A DNA stretch of 64,000 bases from Symsagittifera roscoffensis (lineage: Eukaryota > Xenacoelomorpha > Acoela > Convolutidae). The translations under genes and the position numbers were made by a program. Under the pieces are notes generated by a model. It was given only the letters and a program-made list of their open reading frames with translations, had not been told where the DNA came from and did no database searches. Each line of letters begins with the position of its first letter. The first letter of the stretch is position 1. The DNA lies in the NCBI RefSeq assembly GCF_963678635.1, contig NC_087062.1, forward strand, positions 65,532,647-65,596,646. The letters run 5' to 3'. Positions 32,501 to 45,443 of the stretch are shown here, in pieces.

Positions 32501-34751
32501 TCAGCTTTGGAATTGTAGAAAAAATATATTGCGAACAACCCGTTTTAAAATAGAACTGTTTCATTGGATTTTTTTTGATTCTATTGGGAGTTTTAGTCGA
32601 CGCGCGATGCTCAAAGAAGTGATTTGAATGAAGAAAAATGTTTGCAGTATAATAGTAACTATCAACCGCTCTCGTAGCTCGGAAGGAATTATAGGGTAAA
32701 GTGCGTTTTTTCCAGTCAGTTTTGACTCCCTCAAGAAAGCGCGCAGAGGTAAAGTAACAAATTAAAATAAAGCCTTGTTGGTTATGATATTGATTCAATA
32801 GTTTATCAAAAAACGGTTGCTCGGTGTCAAAACGGTTGCTCGAGTGTTTTCGCTGATCAGACAAAATTCAATCGCATCCAGCCTGACGTTGACATCGATT
32901 TTGCAAACACATTTTTTTTAGCTCGTATTATCTATTTTCAGTTGAATTCCAGCCAACGGCTACTTCCCATGAAATGGTAGACAATTCGAGCAAATATTCA
33001 TGAAAAATTTTTTGAAGCTACTAAGGAACGTTTTTTTTAGACTTAAAAAACTATAATTGATTTTTTTGGCACAGATTATCCTAGTCGAAACAATCAAAAT
33101 TAATCCTAATCGGAACGTAGTAGACAAGTACAATGGTTTTAACTCAAGGATATTTTAATCAAGGTTTGCAAACTAATCATGCTATCACTAATGCATAGCC
33201 AATGGTTAGCTCAGCAGATTTTCAAAGATTCCTTCAAGTTTCTTTGCAAAGACGTCTAGTATTTTGTCAAAGTTTAACAAAAAAGTGCAGTAAGCTGCTG
33301 CAAGATAATCATAAATCATGATAAGCATAGTTTCAACTCTCTGTTTCTGAAAATGATGAGTAGATGATGCATGGAGACACCAAAAAACCCACCAATTTGC
33401 CAAATGCAGAAACATTTTAACCGCAAAATGAAACAGCCTCGGTGTTTTTTCTTCCTTTTTCTTATAGTTTTGGACAATAGAACATCAAAACAAAGATCAA
33501 ACCGCGAGTTTAAACATGAGTTTAAGTTACCACTATTATCTGATGCCGTAACTTCTCCATTTAAGTGTAGAAAAAATCACCAAAAATTGTTTTAGAAAGC
33601 TTGAATCAAACTGACCTCTAATAACAAAATGCGACGCTTGCTCTCTTGCAAAAACATTTAATGACAACAAAACACCGCCGCCAAAACCACTCAAACCTTC
33701 TTTTTGAAAAAATATTGTTTTGCGTATTAATTCCGATTATTTTTGGTATTGACTTGGTATCTCACATTTCATTCCAGAAAAATGTTTTTCATTTCAAGAA
33801 AGATAGTCTTTTTTGTCATTCATGAATGTTTTTCTTTCGCCTTTCTCTAAGTATGAGTCAAAACAATGCCTTTATAGGCAAATGCACTTTTTTATGCAAA
33901 AATAGTTGTGAGCCAGAAATAATTTCATTTCATACGAATTCATTTTTTTAAGTTGGTTAAAACTTACTTACTTTTGTTCTAAAACATGAAAATGTGTACA
34001 AACTGTGTTTTTGGATGTGTTTTAGTCATTTTTTGCTAACAGTTGTGATTTGAACAGTTTTTAAAAGTTTTCAAAAATCTTTCTCAGTGTTGTGGAAAAT
34101 TGATTCGAAAATATTAAAACTTAGTCTACTTTTGTGCGAGAAAAGCGACTGGGGTCTTTAATAAACCTTGGCGGTCTTATTTTATTAACTCAAATTAGGC
34201 CCTAAAATTTTTGTTTTATTCGTGTAAAATTAGTTTTCGGCGTCTCTTTTAGCGCTTAATTCACATTTTTTTTCTAGACATCATCAAAACAATTTCCTGA
34301 AAAAAAAAGAAAAATTGATGGTGAAAAAGTCAATTTAGTTTTACTATCAAATATGCCTGATTTCTGAGCTTTCAACTACATCATCTCATCTCACCATAAA
34401 TAAAAAATCACACGGTTTGAAAAAAAATTGAAACCTGTTTTTTTTGCAATCTTTTTTATTGTGGTCCGAACAACCCTTGGTACTCTTGAAGCAGCCGGCT
34501 ATCCTTGTTTCTCATCAAATTAACTTAGAAAAATGAAAACTTAGCTGGCAAAAAACTTCATTCTGCATAAAAATGCAAAACAAAAAACTCTCATGCTCCT
34601 CGTATCAAGGCGATTTCTTGAGCTTTCGGAAGAAAACAAAACTCTTGGCACGCATATTGCTCGCTCTTTTCCAAAAATGGATCAATTGGTTCATTTTTCT
34701 TTTCTTTTGATCAAGAATAGAACTAGAGTGTGAGTAAAAGTAAAGCGTAAA
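29523..34751. other. Long non-coding stretch, no supported gene
   Basis: AT-rich, with frequent T and A homopolymers. The larger ORFs (minus 31154-30846, minus 32864-32487) have no recognisable domain and no codon bias. I see no tandem repeat, RNA gene or transposon terminus. Regulatory or exon content cannot be excluded. Confidence 0.45.
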
Positions 34752-35260
34752 CCAGACTGCTCGTATATCAGGGCTAAACCCTGAATGTTCTGACTGTCCC
34801 TTAATTCACATCGAATAGTTTTTGTGGAAAGAAAATATTGAAAACCTATCTATACATTTTGGAAAATATCGAAGTGTAAAGTTTTGAGTCGTGCAAAATT
34901 AAAAGGACCAATTAGCTAGCCTCAATTCAATTTGCAACGATTTTGTTGTGCGGGATAATTCGCCACCCATAAATAGCTCGCATTACGCTCTCAGCATGAT
35001 GAATTAAATCTTCAAAGCGCGACAATTTAGTCCAGAACATGGCCAATATGACAACTGCCAAACCCTCAGAACTTAAAAAAAAATAATCGGAGGTAAAATA
35101 TCCTTTTACATTTGAACTCAGGAAGTCAACATCTTGCCAACATCTTCAATGGGGTATAAGACATTTTTGTTAAGAAATATTATTTCGATCGGTGAAAATT
35201 GATTGAATAAAAAAACACACCGAGCAGAAATATTCCGTTTTCTTCGAAAGTCGGAACAAC
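34752..35260 (-). mobile_element. Hairpin-ended element, subfamily B, copy 1
   Basis: Begins at left with GACTGCTCGTATATCAGGGC, whose inner part pairs as CAGGGC/ACCCTG, followed by TGTTCTGAC. It ends at right with CGAAAGTCGGAAC. Non-coding interior shared with 49335-49830. Strand is given so that the hairpin end is 3', by analogy with Helentron-like elements. Confidence 0.7.
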
Positions 35261-36891
35261 AGAATATATAAGCCAGAACAATCAGAATCTATAAGCCAGC
35301 CAAAAGTTACGTAATTTGAATGAAATTTGCAAGGGTTTGGTACCTGTTACCTAATTGTCACTACTAGTATGTATCAGTTACGTATTTTTGATTGGTTTAC
35401 ATGGCAGCTGGTTTATACCTCGGCTTGTATTTATACCACCAAGAGCTAGGTACTTTTGCTTTTGATTTCTTCACTCGTGATACATCGAATAACTCCATGT
35501 CGAAACATGCCATGTTTTTTTCCTCAAAAATATCAACAATTTTATCGTTATTTCCAATAGACTCAGGGCGTGAAAATTTCTATAAAAGCGTCAATACAAA
35601 CGATTTTTCTACTTTGTTTTAAAAACTGCCCCAAATTTATTCATAGCTCGTTGTATTTCTTTTTTTATTCGTTTCTAATCAGCAAAGCTCTAGAATAACC
35701 ATATAAATACAAGCGCTCATAGTCGTTCATGATAAAACGCAGAAAAAAGATTGTTTTCTCCAGTACTTTCACTGTTGAATGTAATGTTTTTGCATGAAGC
35801 TTGGTAAGAAAATAGCTGATTAAATGGTGTAGAAGCACTGCACATATTCAAAGTACAGCTGACATGCTCATTGAACAAATTTTTAAGCAGACCGGTCTTC
35901 GTCTTCAGTCATTTTGCATAATTTAAAGGCCCATTGACAGCTATGAAGCATGCGCATAGTGCACTTTCGCCAGTTTGAAAAGTAAACGAGCGAGCAAAAA
36001 CAAACTTCGTCTGAAAACTTGGTCAGTCAAGCTGAAACACTTAAATGATCGTCTTTTCTTCTTTAATTAAAATATGTTCTTTGGCAATTTTCAATAAACA
36101 CAAAGACGCCTCTATTTAAAATGTGATTATAGAAAAAATGTTTTGTTTTCATGCTCAAAATCAATTTCAACTGGTATAATTTTGAATGGTAAAATGAAAC
36201 CAAGTTTTCTGGCAAGTTTTTGTTTATGATGCGAAAACTTCTCCCACTTAATTGTTCCAACCCCAGTCACGAAATGCTGTGTAAAGAACTATGTGTAGGT
36301 GGATCGTGGACTTCTTCTGTCCAAATTTAGATACCTCCAAGGAATTATCATACGGATTTAAGTGTGGCATCAAATTAAAAATCTACTGGTCGTAATTCGG
36401 ATAAAAAAACAATATCCAAGTTGAGATATCCGCTTTATTTAATTTTTCTTTACACTAACAACTGTGATCGGAGCATTCTGTGCTGATTGTATAGCAACCG
36501 TCTATCCTTGTTCCAAAAATTTATCTCGATTATGACGCAACAAGGTAATATTCGACTGGTTATTCCGGCCAAAAAAGCCATGAAAAGGGTAGAATGAAAG
36601 TTTGACGGTGGTGCAATTATGAAAAGATTGGACATTCAAATGATTTCATTCCGCTGAATTCTGTCCTTGTGAATATGTTTTCACGTGGAGAAAAATTTAG
36701 CAGATGACAGCAGCAATTAGTAGATTGAAATAGGAAATGGGAAAACATAGAAAACACTGGGACCCTAACTGATATTTGGGGCGGGGGAAGGGGGTTGGGT
36801 GGGTCTCCCGGGGCAATCAGGAGGGCGATTGTGACATATTTTAAATAAGTTCTGTCTCTGTCCCGCTAAGATGGATCACATCGCAACAATG
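35261..36891. other. Non-coding DNA, no recognised feature
   Basis: A G-rich patch (GGGGCGGGGGAAGGGGG) is present near 36780. The ORFs are short and featureless. Confidence 0.4.
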
Positions 36892-36947
36892 GAAAATTCC
36901 AATCAAAGATTTGATGTCTAAAAATTCCAATCAAAGATTTGATGTCT
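36892..36947 (+). repeat. 28-bp direct duplication
   Basis: ATTCCAATCAAAGATTTGAT with flanks occurs twice in a row (36896 and 36924). Confidence 0.8.
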
Positions 36948-37602
36948 TCTCTTAGACACTTAAACGAGCAGTGCAAGCTGAGATAACCAATTTAATTATG
37001 TAAAAAATTGTGAAAAATAACGGTCATCTCAGCTAATAAACCAGTTTTTGCGACATCGAAGGAGTAACTCACTTTAAAAATGATTAGTTTTTTAGGTTCT
37101 TTGGGCCGACAGCATTTGTCGTATAACCTGTTGTAGCTGAAAAATAATTAGACGGAAAAAAATTCAGCTTACTTATTTAGTCTTAATTATCTCGATGTTT
37201 AACTGCAAGGTCAATTCTATCATCGAAGAAAAGTGGGGCTTGAAACTCATTTTGAATTTTTATCAGATTTTTTTCTGCCGATAATCACAATACGGCAGTT
37301 ATTTGGTGGTCCAAATTAGTGTAACTTGTGGAACAATTTTCCTCCTCATATTTCGAAAGCAGCATGAAAAATTGTCCTCCCAATCAAAATTTCCAACTTG
37401 CTCCTTGGAGATTTACGATGTGCTCTGAAAGGATGCCTTGAGAGTGCAATGGGTCAATTCATTTCCCAAATGGGGTCAATAGCTCATTCGATTGCGGAAC
37501 TCACGTGACATAATTACCATTCAGTTTCCATTGTCAACAAACAGACACTTACTAGTACACTTTGATTATTGTGTTGGGCTTGAAATGACGTTTCCTTCCT
37601 GT
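36948..37602. other. Non-coding flank of the 222-bp satellite
   Basis: No gene or repeat recognised. The satellite begins without a transposon-like border. Confidence 0.4.
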
Positions 37603-38672
37603 GGAAACTGGATGCTGCTCGCTGCCGTATTAGTATGCCTGTTATTTTCAAGTCCCCGCGTCATCAGAAACTCGGTTGATTAATCTCCGTTTCATGTTGT
37701 TTTACGAGTTTAACTTAAGACCACAACTAGAGAGGATCTATGTTTTTCTTAAAAGGGGAGGGGAGATTTTCAAAAAATCAAGAAACCCAAGACCCACCGC
37801 CCCTAAATCCGCTACAACTGCGGCGGAAACCAAATGCCGCTCGCTGCCGTATCAGTATGTCTGTTATTTTGAAGTCCCGCGTCATCAAAAATTCGGTTTT
37901 TAAACCTCTGTTTCATGTTGTTTTACGAGTTTAACTTAAGACCACAACCACAGAGGATCTATGTTTTTCTTAAGAGGGGAGGGGAGATTTTCAAAAAACC
38001 AAGAACCCCAAGACCCGCCGCCCCTAAATCCACTACAACTGCGGCGGAAACCATATGCCGCTCGCTGCCGTATCAGTATGTCTGTTATTTTGAAGTCCCC
38101 GCGTCATCAGAAACTCGGTTGCTTAATCTCCGTTTCATGTTGTTTTACGAGTTTAACTTAAGACCACAACCACAGAGGATCTATGTTTTTCTTAAGAGGG
38201 GAGGAGAGATTTTCAAAAAACCAAGAACCCCAAAACCCGTCTCCCCTAATGCCGCTACAGCTGCGGCGGAAACCAAATGCCACTCGCTGCCTTATCAGTA
38301 TGTCTGTTTTTTTGAAGTCCCCGCGTCATCAGAACTTCGGTTGATTAATCTCCTTTTCATGTTGTTTTACGAGTTTAACTTAAGACCACAACCACAGAGG
38401 ATCTATGTTTTTCTTAAGAGGGGAGGAGAGATTTTCAAAAAACCAAGAACCCCAAAACCCGTCTCCCCTAATGCCGCTACAGCTGCGGCGGAAACCAAAT
38501 GCCACTCGCTGCCTTATCAGTATGTCTGTTTTTTTGAAGTCCCCGCGTCATCAGAACTTCGGTTGATTAATCTCCTTTTCATGTTGTTTTACGAGTTTGA
38601 CTTAAGAACACAACCAAAGAGGATCTATGTTTTGCTTAAGAGGGGAGGAGAGATTTTCAAAAAATCAAGAAA

Positions 38673-39779
38673 CCCAAGACCCGCTGCTCCTAAATCCGCT
38701 ACAACTGCGGCGGAAACCAAATGCCGCTCGCTGCCGTATTAGTATGTCTGTTTTTTTGAAGTCCCCGCGTCATCAGAAATTCGGATGATTAATCTCCGTT
38801 TCATGTTGACTTACGAGTTTAACTTAAGACCACAACCAGAGAAGATCTATGTTTTTTTAAGAGGGGAGGAGAGATTTTCAAAAACTCAAAAACCCAAGAC
38901 CCGCCGCCCCTAAATTCGTTACAACTGCGGCGGAAACCAAATACCGCTCGCTGCCGTATTAGTATGTATGTTATTTTGAAGTGCCGGCGTCATCAGAAAT
39001 TCGGTTGATTAATCTCCGTTTCATGTTGTTTTACGAGTTTAACTTAAGACCACAACCACAGAGGATCTATGTTTTTCTTAAGAGGGAGGGGAGACTTTCA
39101 AAAAATCAAGAACCCCAAGACCCGCCGCCCCTAACTCCGCTACAACTGCGGAGGAAACCAAATGCCTCTCGCTGCCGTGTTTGTATGTCTGTTATTTTGA
39201 AGTCCCGGCGTCATCGGAAATTCGGTTGATTAATCTCTGTTTCATGTTGTTTTACGAGTTTAACTTAAGACCACAACCAGATATGATCACTGTTTTTCTT
39301 AAGAGGGGAGGAGAGATTTTCGAAGAATCAGGAGCCCCAAGACCCGCCTCCCCTAAATCGGCTACAACTGCGGCGGAAACCAAATGCCCCTCGCTGCCGT
39401 GTTTGTATGTCTGTTATTTTGAAGTCCCGGCGTCATCGGAAATTCGGTTGATTAATCTCTGTTTCATGTTGTTTTACGAGTTTAACTTAAGACCACAACC
39501 AGATATGATCACTGTTTTTCTTAAGAGGGGAGGGGAGATTTTTAAAAAATCAAGAACCCCAAGACCCGCCGCCCATAACTCCGCTACAACTGCGAAGGAG
39601 ACCAAATGCCTCTCGCTGCCGTATTAGTATGTCTGTTACTTTGAAGTCCCCGCGTCATCGGAAATTCGGTTGATTAATCTCTCTTTCATGTTGCTTTACG
39701 AGTTTAACTTAAGACCACAACCAGATATGATCAATGTTTTTCTTAAGAGGAGAGGAGAGATTTTCAAAGAATCAGGAAC
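38673..39779 (+). repeat. Higher-order repeat, block 1 (five 222-bp monomers)
   Basis: A 1,107-bp block followed directly by an almost identical block at 39780-40886. Differences noticed are single bases, for example one extra G near 40193 relative to 39084. Neighbouring monomers differ far more from each other. Confidence 0.85.
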
Positions 39780-40886
39780 CCAAGACCCGCTGCTCCTAAA
39801 TCCGCTACAACTGCGGCGGAAACCAAATGCCGCTCGCTGCCGTATTAGTATGTCTGTTTTTTTGAAGTCCCCGCGTCATCAGAAATTCGGATGATTAATC
39901 TCCGTTTCATGTTGACTTACGAGTTTAACTTAAGACCACAACCAGAGAAGATCTATGTTTTTTTAAGAGGGGAGGAGAGATTTTCAAAAACTCGAAAACC
40001 CAAGACCCGCCGCCCCTAAATTCGTTACAACTGCGGCGGAAACCAAATACCGCTCGCTGCCGTATTAGTATGTATGTTATTTTGAAGTGCCGGCGTCATC
40101 AGAAATTCGGTTGATTAATCTCCGTTTCATGTTGTTTTACGAGTTTAACTTAAGACCACAACCACAGAGGATCTATGTTTTTCTTAAGAGGGGAGGGGAG
40201 ACTTTCAAAAAATCAAGAACCCCAAGACCCGCCGCCCCTAACTCCGCTACAACTGCGGAGGAAACCAAATGCCTCTCGCTGCCGTGTTTGTATGTCTGTT
40301 ATTTTGAAGTCCCGGCGTCATCGGAAATTCGGTTGATTAATCTCTGTTTCATGTTGTTTTACGAGTTTAACTTAAGACCACAACCAGATATGATCACTGT
40401 TTTTCTTAAGAGGGGAGGAGAGATTTTCGAAGAATCAGGAGCCCCAAGACCCGCCTCCCCTAAATCGGCTACAACTGCGGCGGAAACCAAATGCCCCTCG
40501 CTGCCGTGTTTGTATGTCTGTTATTTTGAAGTCCCGGCGTCATCGGAAATTCGGTTGATTAATCTCTGTTTCATGTTGTTTTACGAGTTTAACTTAAGAC
40601 CACAACCAGATATGATCACTGTTTTTCTTAAGAGGGGAGGGGAGATTTTCAAAAAATCAAGAACCCCAAGACCCGCCGCCCATAACTCCGCTACAACTGC
40701 GAAGGAGACCAAATGCCTCTCGCTGCCGTATTAGTATGTCTGTTACTTTGAAGTCCCCGCGTCATCGGAAATTCGGTTGATTAATCTCTCTTTCATGTTG
40801 CTTTACGAGTTTAACTTAAGACCACAACCAGATATGATCAATGTTTTTCTTAAGAGGAGAGGAGAGATTTTCAAAGAATCAGGAAC
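39780..40886 (+). repeat. Higher-order repeat, block 2
   Basis: Offset of 1,107 bp from block 1. It shows recent unequal exchange or segmental amplification within the satellite. A second, two-monomer duplication (offset ~443 bp) covers about 41040-41230 and 41483-41670. Confidence 0.85.
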
Positions 40887-43800
40887 CCAAGACCCGCTGC
40901 TCCTAAATCCGCTACAACTGCGGCGGAAACCAAATGCCCCTCGCTGCCGTATTAGTATGTCTGTTATTTTGAAGTCCCCGCGTCATCAGAATTTCGATTG
41001 ATTAATCTCTGTTTCATGTTGCTTTACGAGTTTAACTTAAGACCACAACCAGATATGATCAATGTTTTTCTTTAGAGGGGAGGAGAGATTTTCAAAGAAT
41101 CGGGAACCCAAGACCCGCCTCCCCTAAATCCGCTCTAACTGCTGCGGAAACCAAATGCCCCTCGCTGCCGTATTAGTATGTCTGTTATTTTGAAGTCCCC
41201 GCGTCATCAGAAATTTGATTGATTAATCTCCGTTTCATGTAATTTTACGGGTTTAACTTAAGACCACAACCAGATATGATCAATAATTTTCTTAAGAGGG
41301 GAGGAGAGATTTTCAAAAAATCAAAAACCCCAAGACCCGCTGCTCCTAAATCCGCTACAACTGCGGCGGAAACTAAAAGCCACTCGCTGCCGTATTAGTA
41401 TGTCTGTTACTTTGAAGTCCCCGCGTCATCGGAAATTCGGTTGATTAATCTCTGTTTCATGTTGCTTTACGAGTTTAACTTAAGACCACAACCAGATATG
41501 ATCAATGTTTTTCTTTAGAGGGGAGGAGAGATTTTCAAAGAATCGGGAACCCAAGACCCGCCTCCCCTAAATCCGCTCTAACTGCTGCGGAAACCAAATG
41601 CCCCTCGCTGCCGTATTAGTATGTCTGTTATTTTGAAGTCCCCGCGTCATCAGAAATTTGATTGATTAATCTCCGTTTCATGTTATTTTACGAGTTTAAC
41701 TTAAGACCACAGCCAGAGAGGATCTATGTTTTTCTTAAGAGGGGAGGGGAGATTTTCAAAAACTCAAAAACCCCAAGACCCGCCGACCCTAAATCCGCTA
41801 CAACTGAGGCGGAAACCAAATGCCGCTCGCTGCCGTATTAGTGTGTCTGTTATTTTGAAGTGCCGGCGTCATCAGAAATCCGGTTGATTAATCTCCGTTT
41901 CATGTTGTTTTTCGAGTTTAACTTAAGACCACAACCACAGAGGATCTATGTTTTTCTTAAGAGGGGAGGCGAGATTTTCAAAGAATCAGGAACCCCAAGA
42001 CCGCCTCCCCTAAATCCGCTACAACTGCGGCGGAAACCAAAAGCTCCTCGCTGCCGTTTTAGTATGTCTGTTATTTTGAAGTCCCCGCGTCATCAGAAAT
42101 TCGATTGATTAATCTCCGTTTCATGTTGTTTTACGAGTTTAACTTAAGACCACAACCAGATATGATCAATGTTTTCTTAAGAGGGGAGGAGAGATTTTCA
42201 AAGAATCAGGAACCCCAAGACCCACCTCCCCTAAATCCGCTACAACTGCGGCGGAAACCAAATGCCCCTCACTGCCGTATTAGTATGTCTGTTATTTTGA
42301 AGTCCCCGCGTCATCAGAAATTCGATTGATTAATCTCCGTTTCATGTTGTTTTACGAATTTAACTCAAGACCACAATCAAAGATGATCTATTTTTTCTTA
42401 AGAGGGGAGGAGAGATTTTCAAAAAATCAAAAACCCCAAGACCCGACGACCCGAAATCCGCTGCTACTGCGGCGGAAACCAAAAGCCGCTCGCTGCCGTA
42501 TTTGTATGTCTGTTATTTTGAAGTGCCGGCGTCATCAGAAATTCGGTTGATTAATCTCCGTTTCATGTTGTTTTACGAATTTAACTCAAGACCACAATCA
42601 GAGATGATCTATGTTTTTCTTAAGTGGGAAGGAGAGATTTTCAAAAACTCAAAAACCCCAAGACCCGACGACCCTAAATCCGCTACAAATGCGGCGGAAA
42701 CCAAAAACTCCTCGCTGCCGTTTTAGTATGTCTGTTATTTTGAAGTCCCCGCGTCATCAGAAATTCGATTGATTAATCTCCGTTTCATGTTGTTTTACGA
42801 GTTTAACTCAAGACCACAATCAGAGATGATCTATGTTTTTCTTAAGAGGGCAGGAGAATTTTTCAAAAAATCAAGAGCCCCAACACCCGCCGCCCCTAAA
42901 TCCGCTACAACTGCGGCGGAAACCAAATGCCGCTCGCTGCCTTATTAGTGTGTCTGTTATTTTGAAGTCCCCGCGTCATCAGAAATTCGGTTGATTAATC
43001 TCCTTTTCATGTTGTTTTACGAGTTTAACTTAACACCACAACCAGAGATGATCTATGTTTCTCTTAAGAGGGGAGGGGAGATTTTCAAAAAATCAAGAAC
43101 CCCAAGACCCGCCGCTCCTAAATGCGTTACAACTGCGGCGAAAACCAAATGCCGCTCGCTGCTGTATTAGTGTGTCTCTTATTTTGAAGTCCCCGCGTCA
43201 TCAGAAATTCATTTTTTTAATCTCTGTTTCATGTTGTTTTACGAGTTTAACTTAAGACCACAACCAGAGATGATCTATGTTTTTCTTGAGAGGGGAGGAG
43301 AGATTTTCAAAAAATCAGGAACCCCAACACCCGCCGCCCCTAAATCAGCTACAACTGCGGCGGAAACCAAAGGCCGCTCGCTGCCGTATTAGTGTGTCTG
43401 TTATTTTGAAGTCCCCGCGTCATCAGAAGTTCGGTTGATTAATCTCCGTTTCATGTTGTTTTACGAGTTTAACTTAACACCACAACCAAAGAAGATCTAT
43501 GTTTTTTTTTAAAAGGGGAATGGAGATTTTCAAAAATTCAAGAACCCCAAGATCCGCCGCCCCTAAATCCGCTAAAACTGCGGCGGAAACCAAATGCCGC
43601 TCGCTGCCGTATCAGTATGTCTGTTATTTTGAAGTCCCCGCGTCATCAAAAATTCGGTTTTTAAACCTCTGTTTCATGTTGTTTCACGAGTTTAACTTAA
43701 GACCACAACCAGAGATGATCTATGTTTTTCTTAACAGGGTAGGAGAGAGTTTCACAGAATCAGGAACCCCAAGACCCGCCGCCCCTAAATCCGCTACAAC

Positions 43801-44533
43801 TGCTGTGTAAACCAAATGCCGCTCGCTGCCGTATTAGTATGTCTCTTATTTTGAAGTCCCCGCGTCATCAGAAATTCGGTTTTTAATCTCTGTTTCATGT
43901 TGTTTTACGAAATTAACTTAAGACTACAACCAGAGAGCATCTAGGTTTTTCTTAGGAGGGGAGGGGAGATTTTCAAAAAATCAAGAACTCCAAGACCCGC
44001 CGCCCCTAAATCCACTACAACTGCGGTGGAAAGCAATTGCCGCTCGCTGCCGTATTATCATGGATGTTATTTTGAAGTCCCTGCATCATCAGAAATTTGG
44101 TTTATTAATCTCTGTTTCGTCTTGTTTTACGAGTTTAACTTAAGACCACAACCAGAGATGATCTATGTTTTTCTTAAGAGGGGAGGAGAGATTTTCAAAA
44201 AATCAGGAACCCCAAGAACCGCCGCCCCTAAATCCGCTACAACTGCGGCGGAAACAAAATGCCGCTCGCTGCCGTATTAGTATGTCTGTTACTTTGAAGT
44301 CCCCCCGTCATCAGAAATTTGGTTTATTAATCTCTGTTTCATGTTGTTATACGAGTTTAACTTAAGACCACAACCAGAGAGGATCTCTGTTTTTCTTAAG
44401 AGGGGAGGGGAGATTTTCAAAAAATCAAGAGCCCTAAGACTCGCCGCCCCTAAATCCGCTACTGGACCACATCCAAACAAAAACTTTAATTGCGTAGCGC
44501 TATTGTTTAAAATTTTTTTTTGAAAAAAGTCAG

Positions 44534-44616
44534 AATCTTCCAAGAAGGCCCTTTTGTTGCATAAAAAAGTTACTCAGTGACTTTTTTATGCAAGAAAGGG
44601 GCCTTATCGGAAGATT
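44534..44616. repeat. Hairpin with ~37-bp arms
   Basis: AATCTTCCAAGAAGGCCC at the left is mirrored by GGGGCCTTATCGGAAGATT at the right. The inner arms GCATAAAAAAGT and ACTTTTTTATGC are exact, around a 9-base loop. No coding content. It may be a small foldback element or a structured RNA. Confidence 0.7.
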
Positions 44617-45443
44617 TGATTTTTTTCTTTCTAATTGAATTCAATCGAAAGTCGATGGGAAAAATCTAGTAGAGCTCCAAAAATGATTTTACCAGCAAAC
44701 TTTTAGTTTTTATTGAAAAATATTGCCTTCGTTTTGTTTAAAAGTCTAATCGACGTCTAAAAGTATCAAAGGGTCTGAATTAACTACAAAAATGTAGTCT
44801 TGAATTGCGACAAGAAGCATTTCACATGACCTTGCTTTTGTTTTCTCATCATAAACTTTTTTCGTAAATAATCTACTGTCACACATTTCTGATTAGACTT
44901 GTAAATGTCTGTTTTGAATCGAAGCTCGATTTCTCATTTTCTTTTTTCCTTGACAAGCCATACTTTCAACTTGTCCAGAGAAAACACAATTTTGGCAATC
45001 TGTTTTAAAAATCAAGGCCTCATATTCGACACCGGTCAGAGATTAGCCGGATTTAAAGCAAAGGAGAGCTAGCTTACTTGTCAAAAGATAGAGTCTGAAC
45101 TAAGCAGGATTCAATTTTTGATTTTTGATTTTCGCCTTTTTGATTTTTCGCCTTTGATTATCCCGCCTCTTTCCTCAGTTTTATTTTTGAACTTTTAACT
45201 TTCTGCAATTTTAACCACTCCTCTTTTATTGTGGATGCGATGCTTACAGTGACCATAACCGGTCATGCAATATGAATGATTCGCAGATTTTTTCCTCACA
45301 ATTGTCTTTTATTTTTCTTAAAACAAAAAATTATGACTTTTAATTGTGGTGCAACTAGAAAAAAAAATCCTTTAAAAATTTAAGAGCGAATCCGGCTGGA
45401 ACTACTGTACTTTTTCTGTGCAAACCTTTTTGATGCAAGTATG
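44617..45443. other. Non-coding DNA between satellite and MITE
   Basis: AT-rich. A short TTTTTGATTTTCGCC direct repeat is seen near 45120-45160. No gene. Confidence 0.4.

Larger units (their letters stand above)
37603..44463 (+). repeat. Satellite array, ~222-bp monomer, about 31 copies
   Basis: Landmark TTCATGTTG recurs at 37691, 37912, 38134, 38356, 38578 and onward about every 221-223 bp. Conserved monomer blocks include GTCATCAGAAATTCGG, ACGAGTTTAACTTAAGACC, CTTAAGAGGGGAGGAGAG and CCGCTACAACTGCGG. The period is 74 codons, so when stop-free one frame runs across monomers (37915-38742 for 275 codons). Most monomers carry TAG in place of the CAG of those frames. Other frames are also open for ~66 codons. 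I treat it as satellite DNA, not a gene. The array ends abruptly at 44463 within a monomer. Confidence 0.93.

Noticed and set aside
32487-32864. 125-codon minus-strand ORF
   Set aside because: No domain, composition like the surrounding non-coding DNA.
37915-38742. 275-codon ORF as a repeat-protein gene
   Set aside because: It is part of a DNA satellite; most monomers have a stop at the same site and indels that break the frame, so a gene call is not justified.
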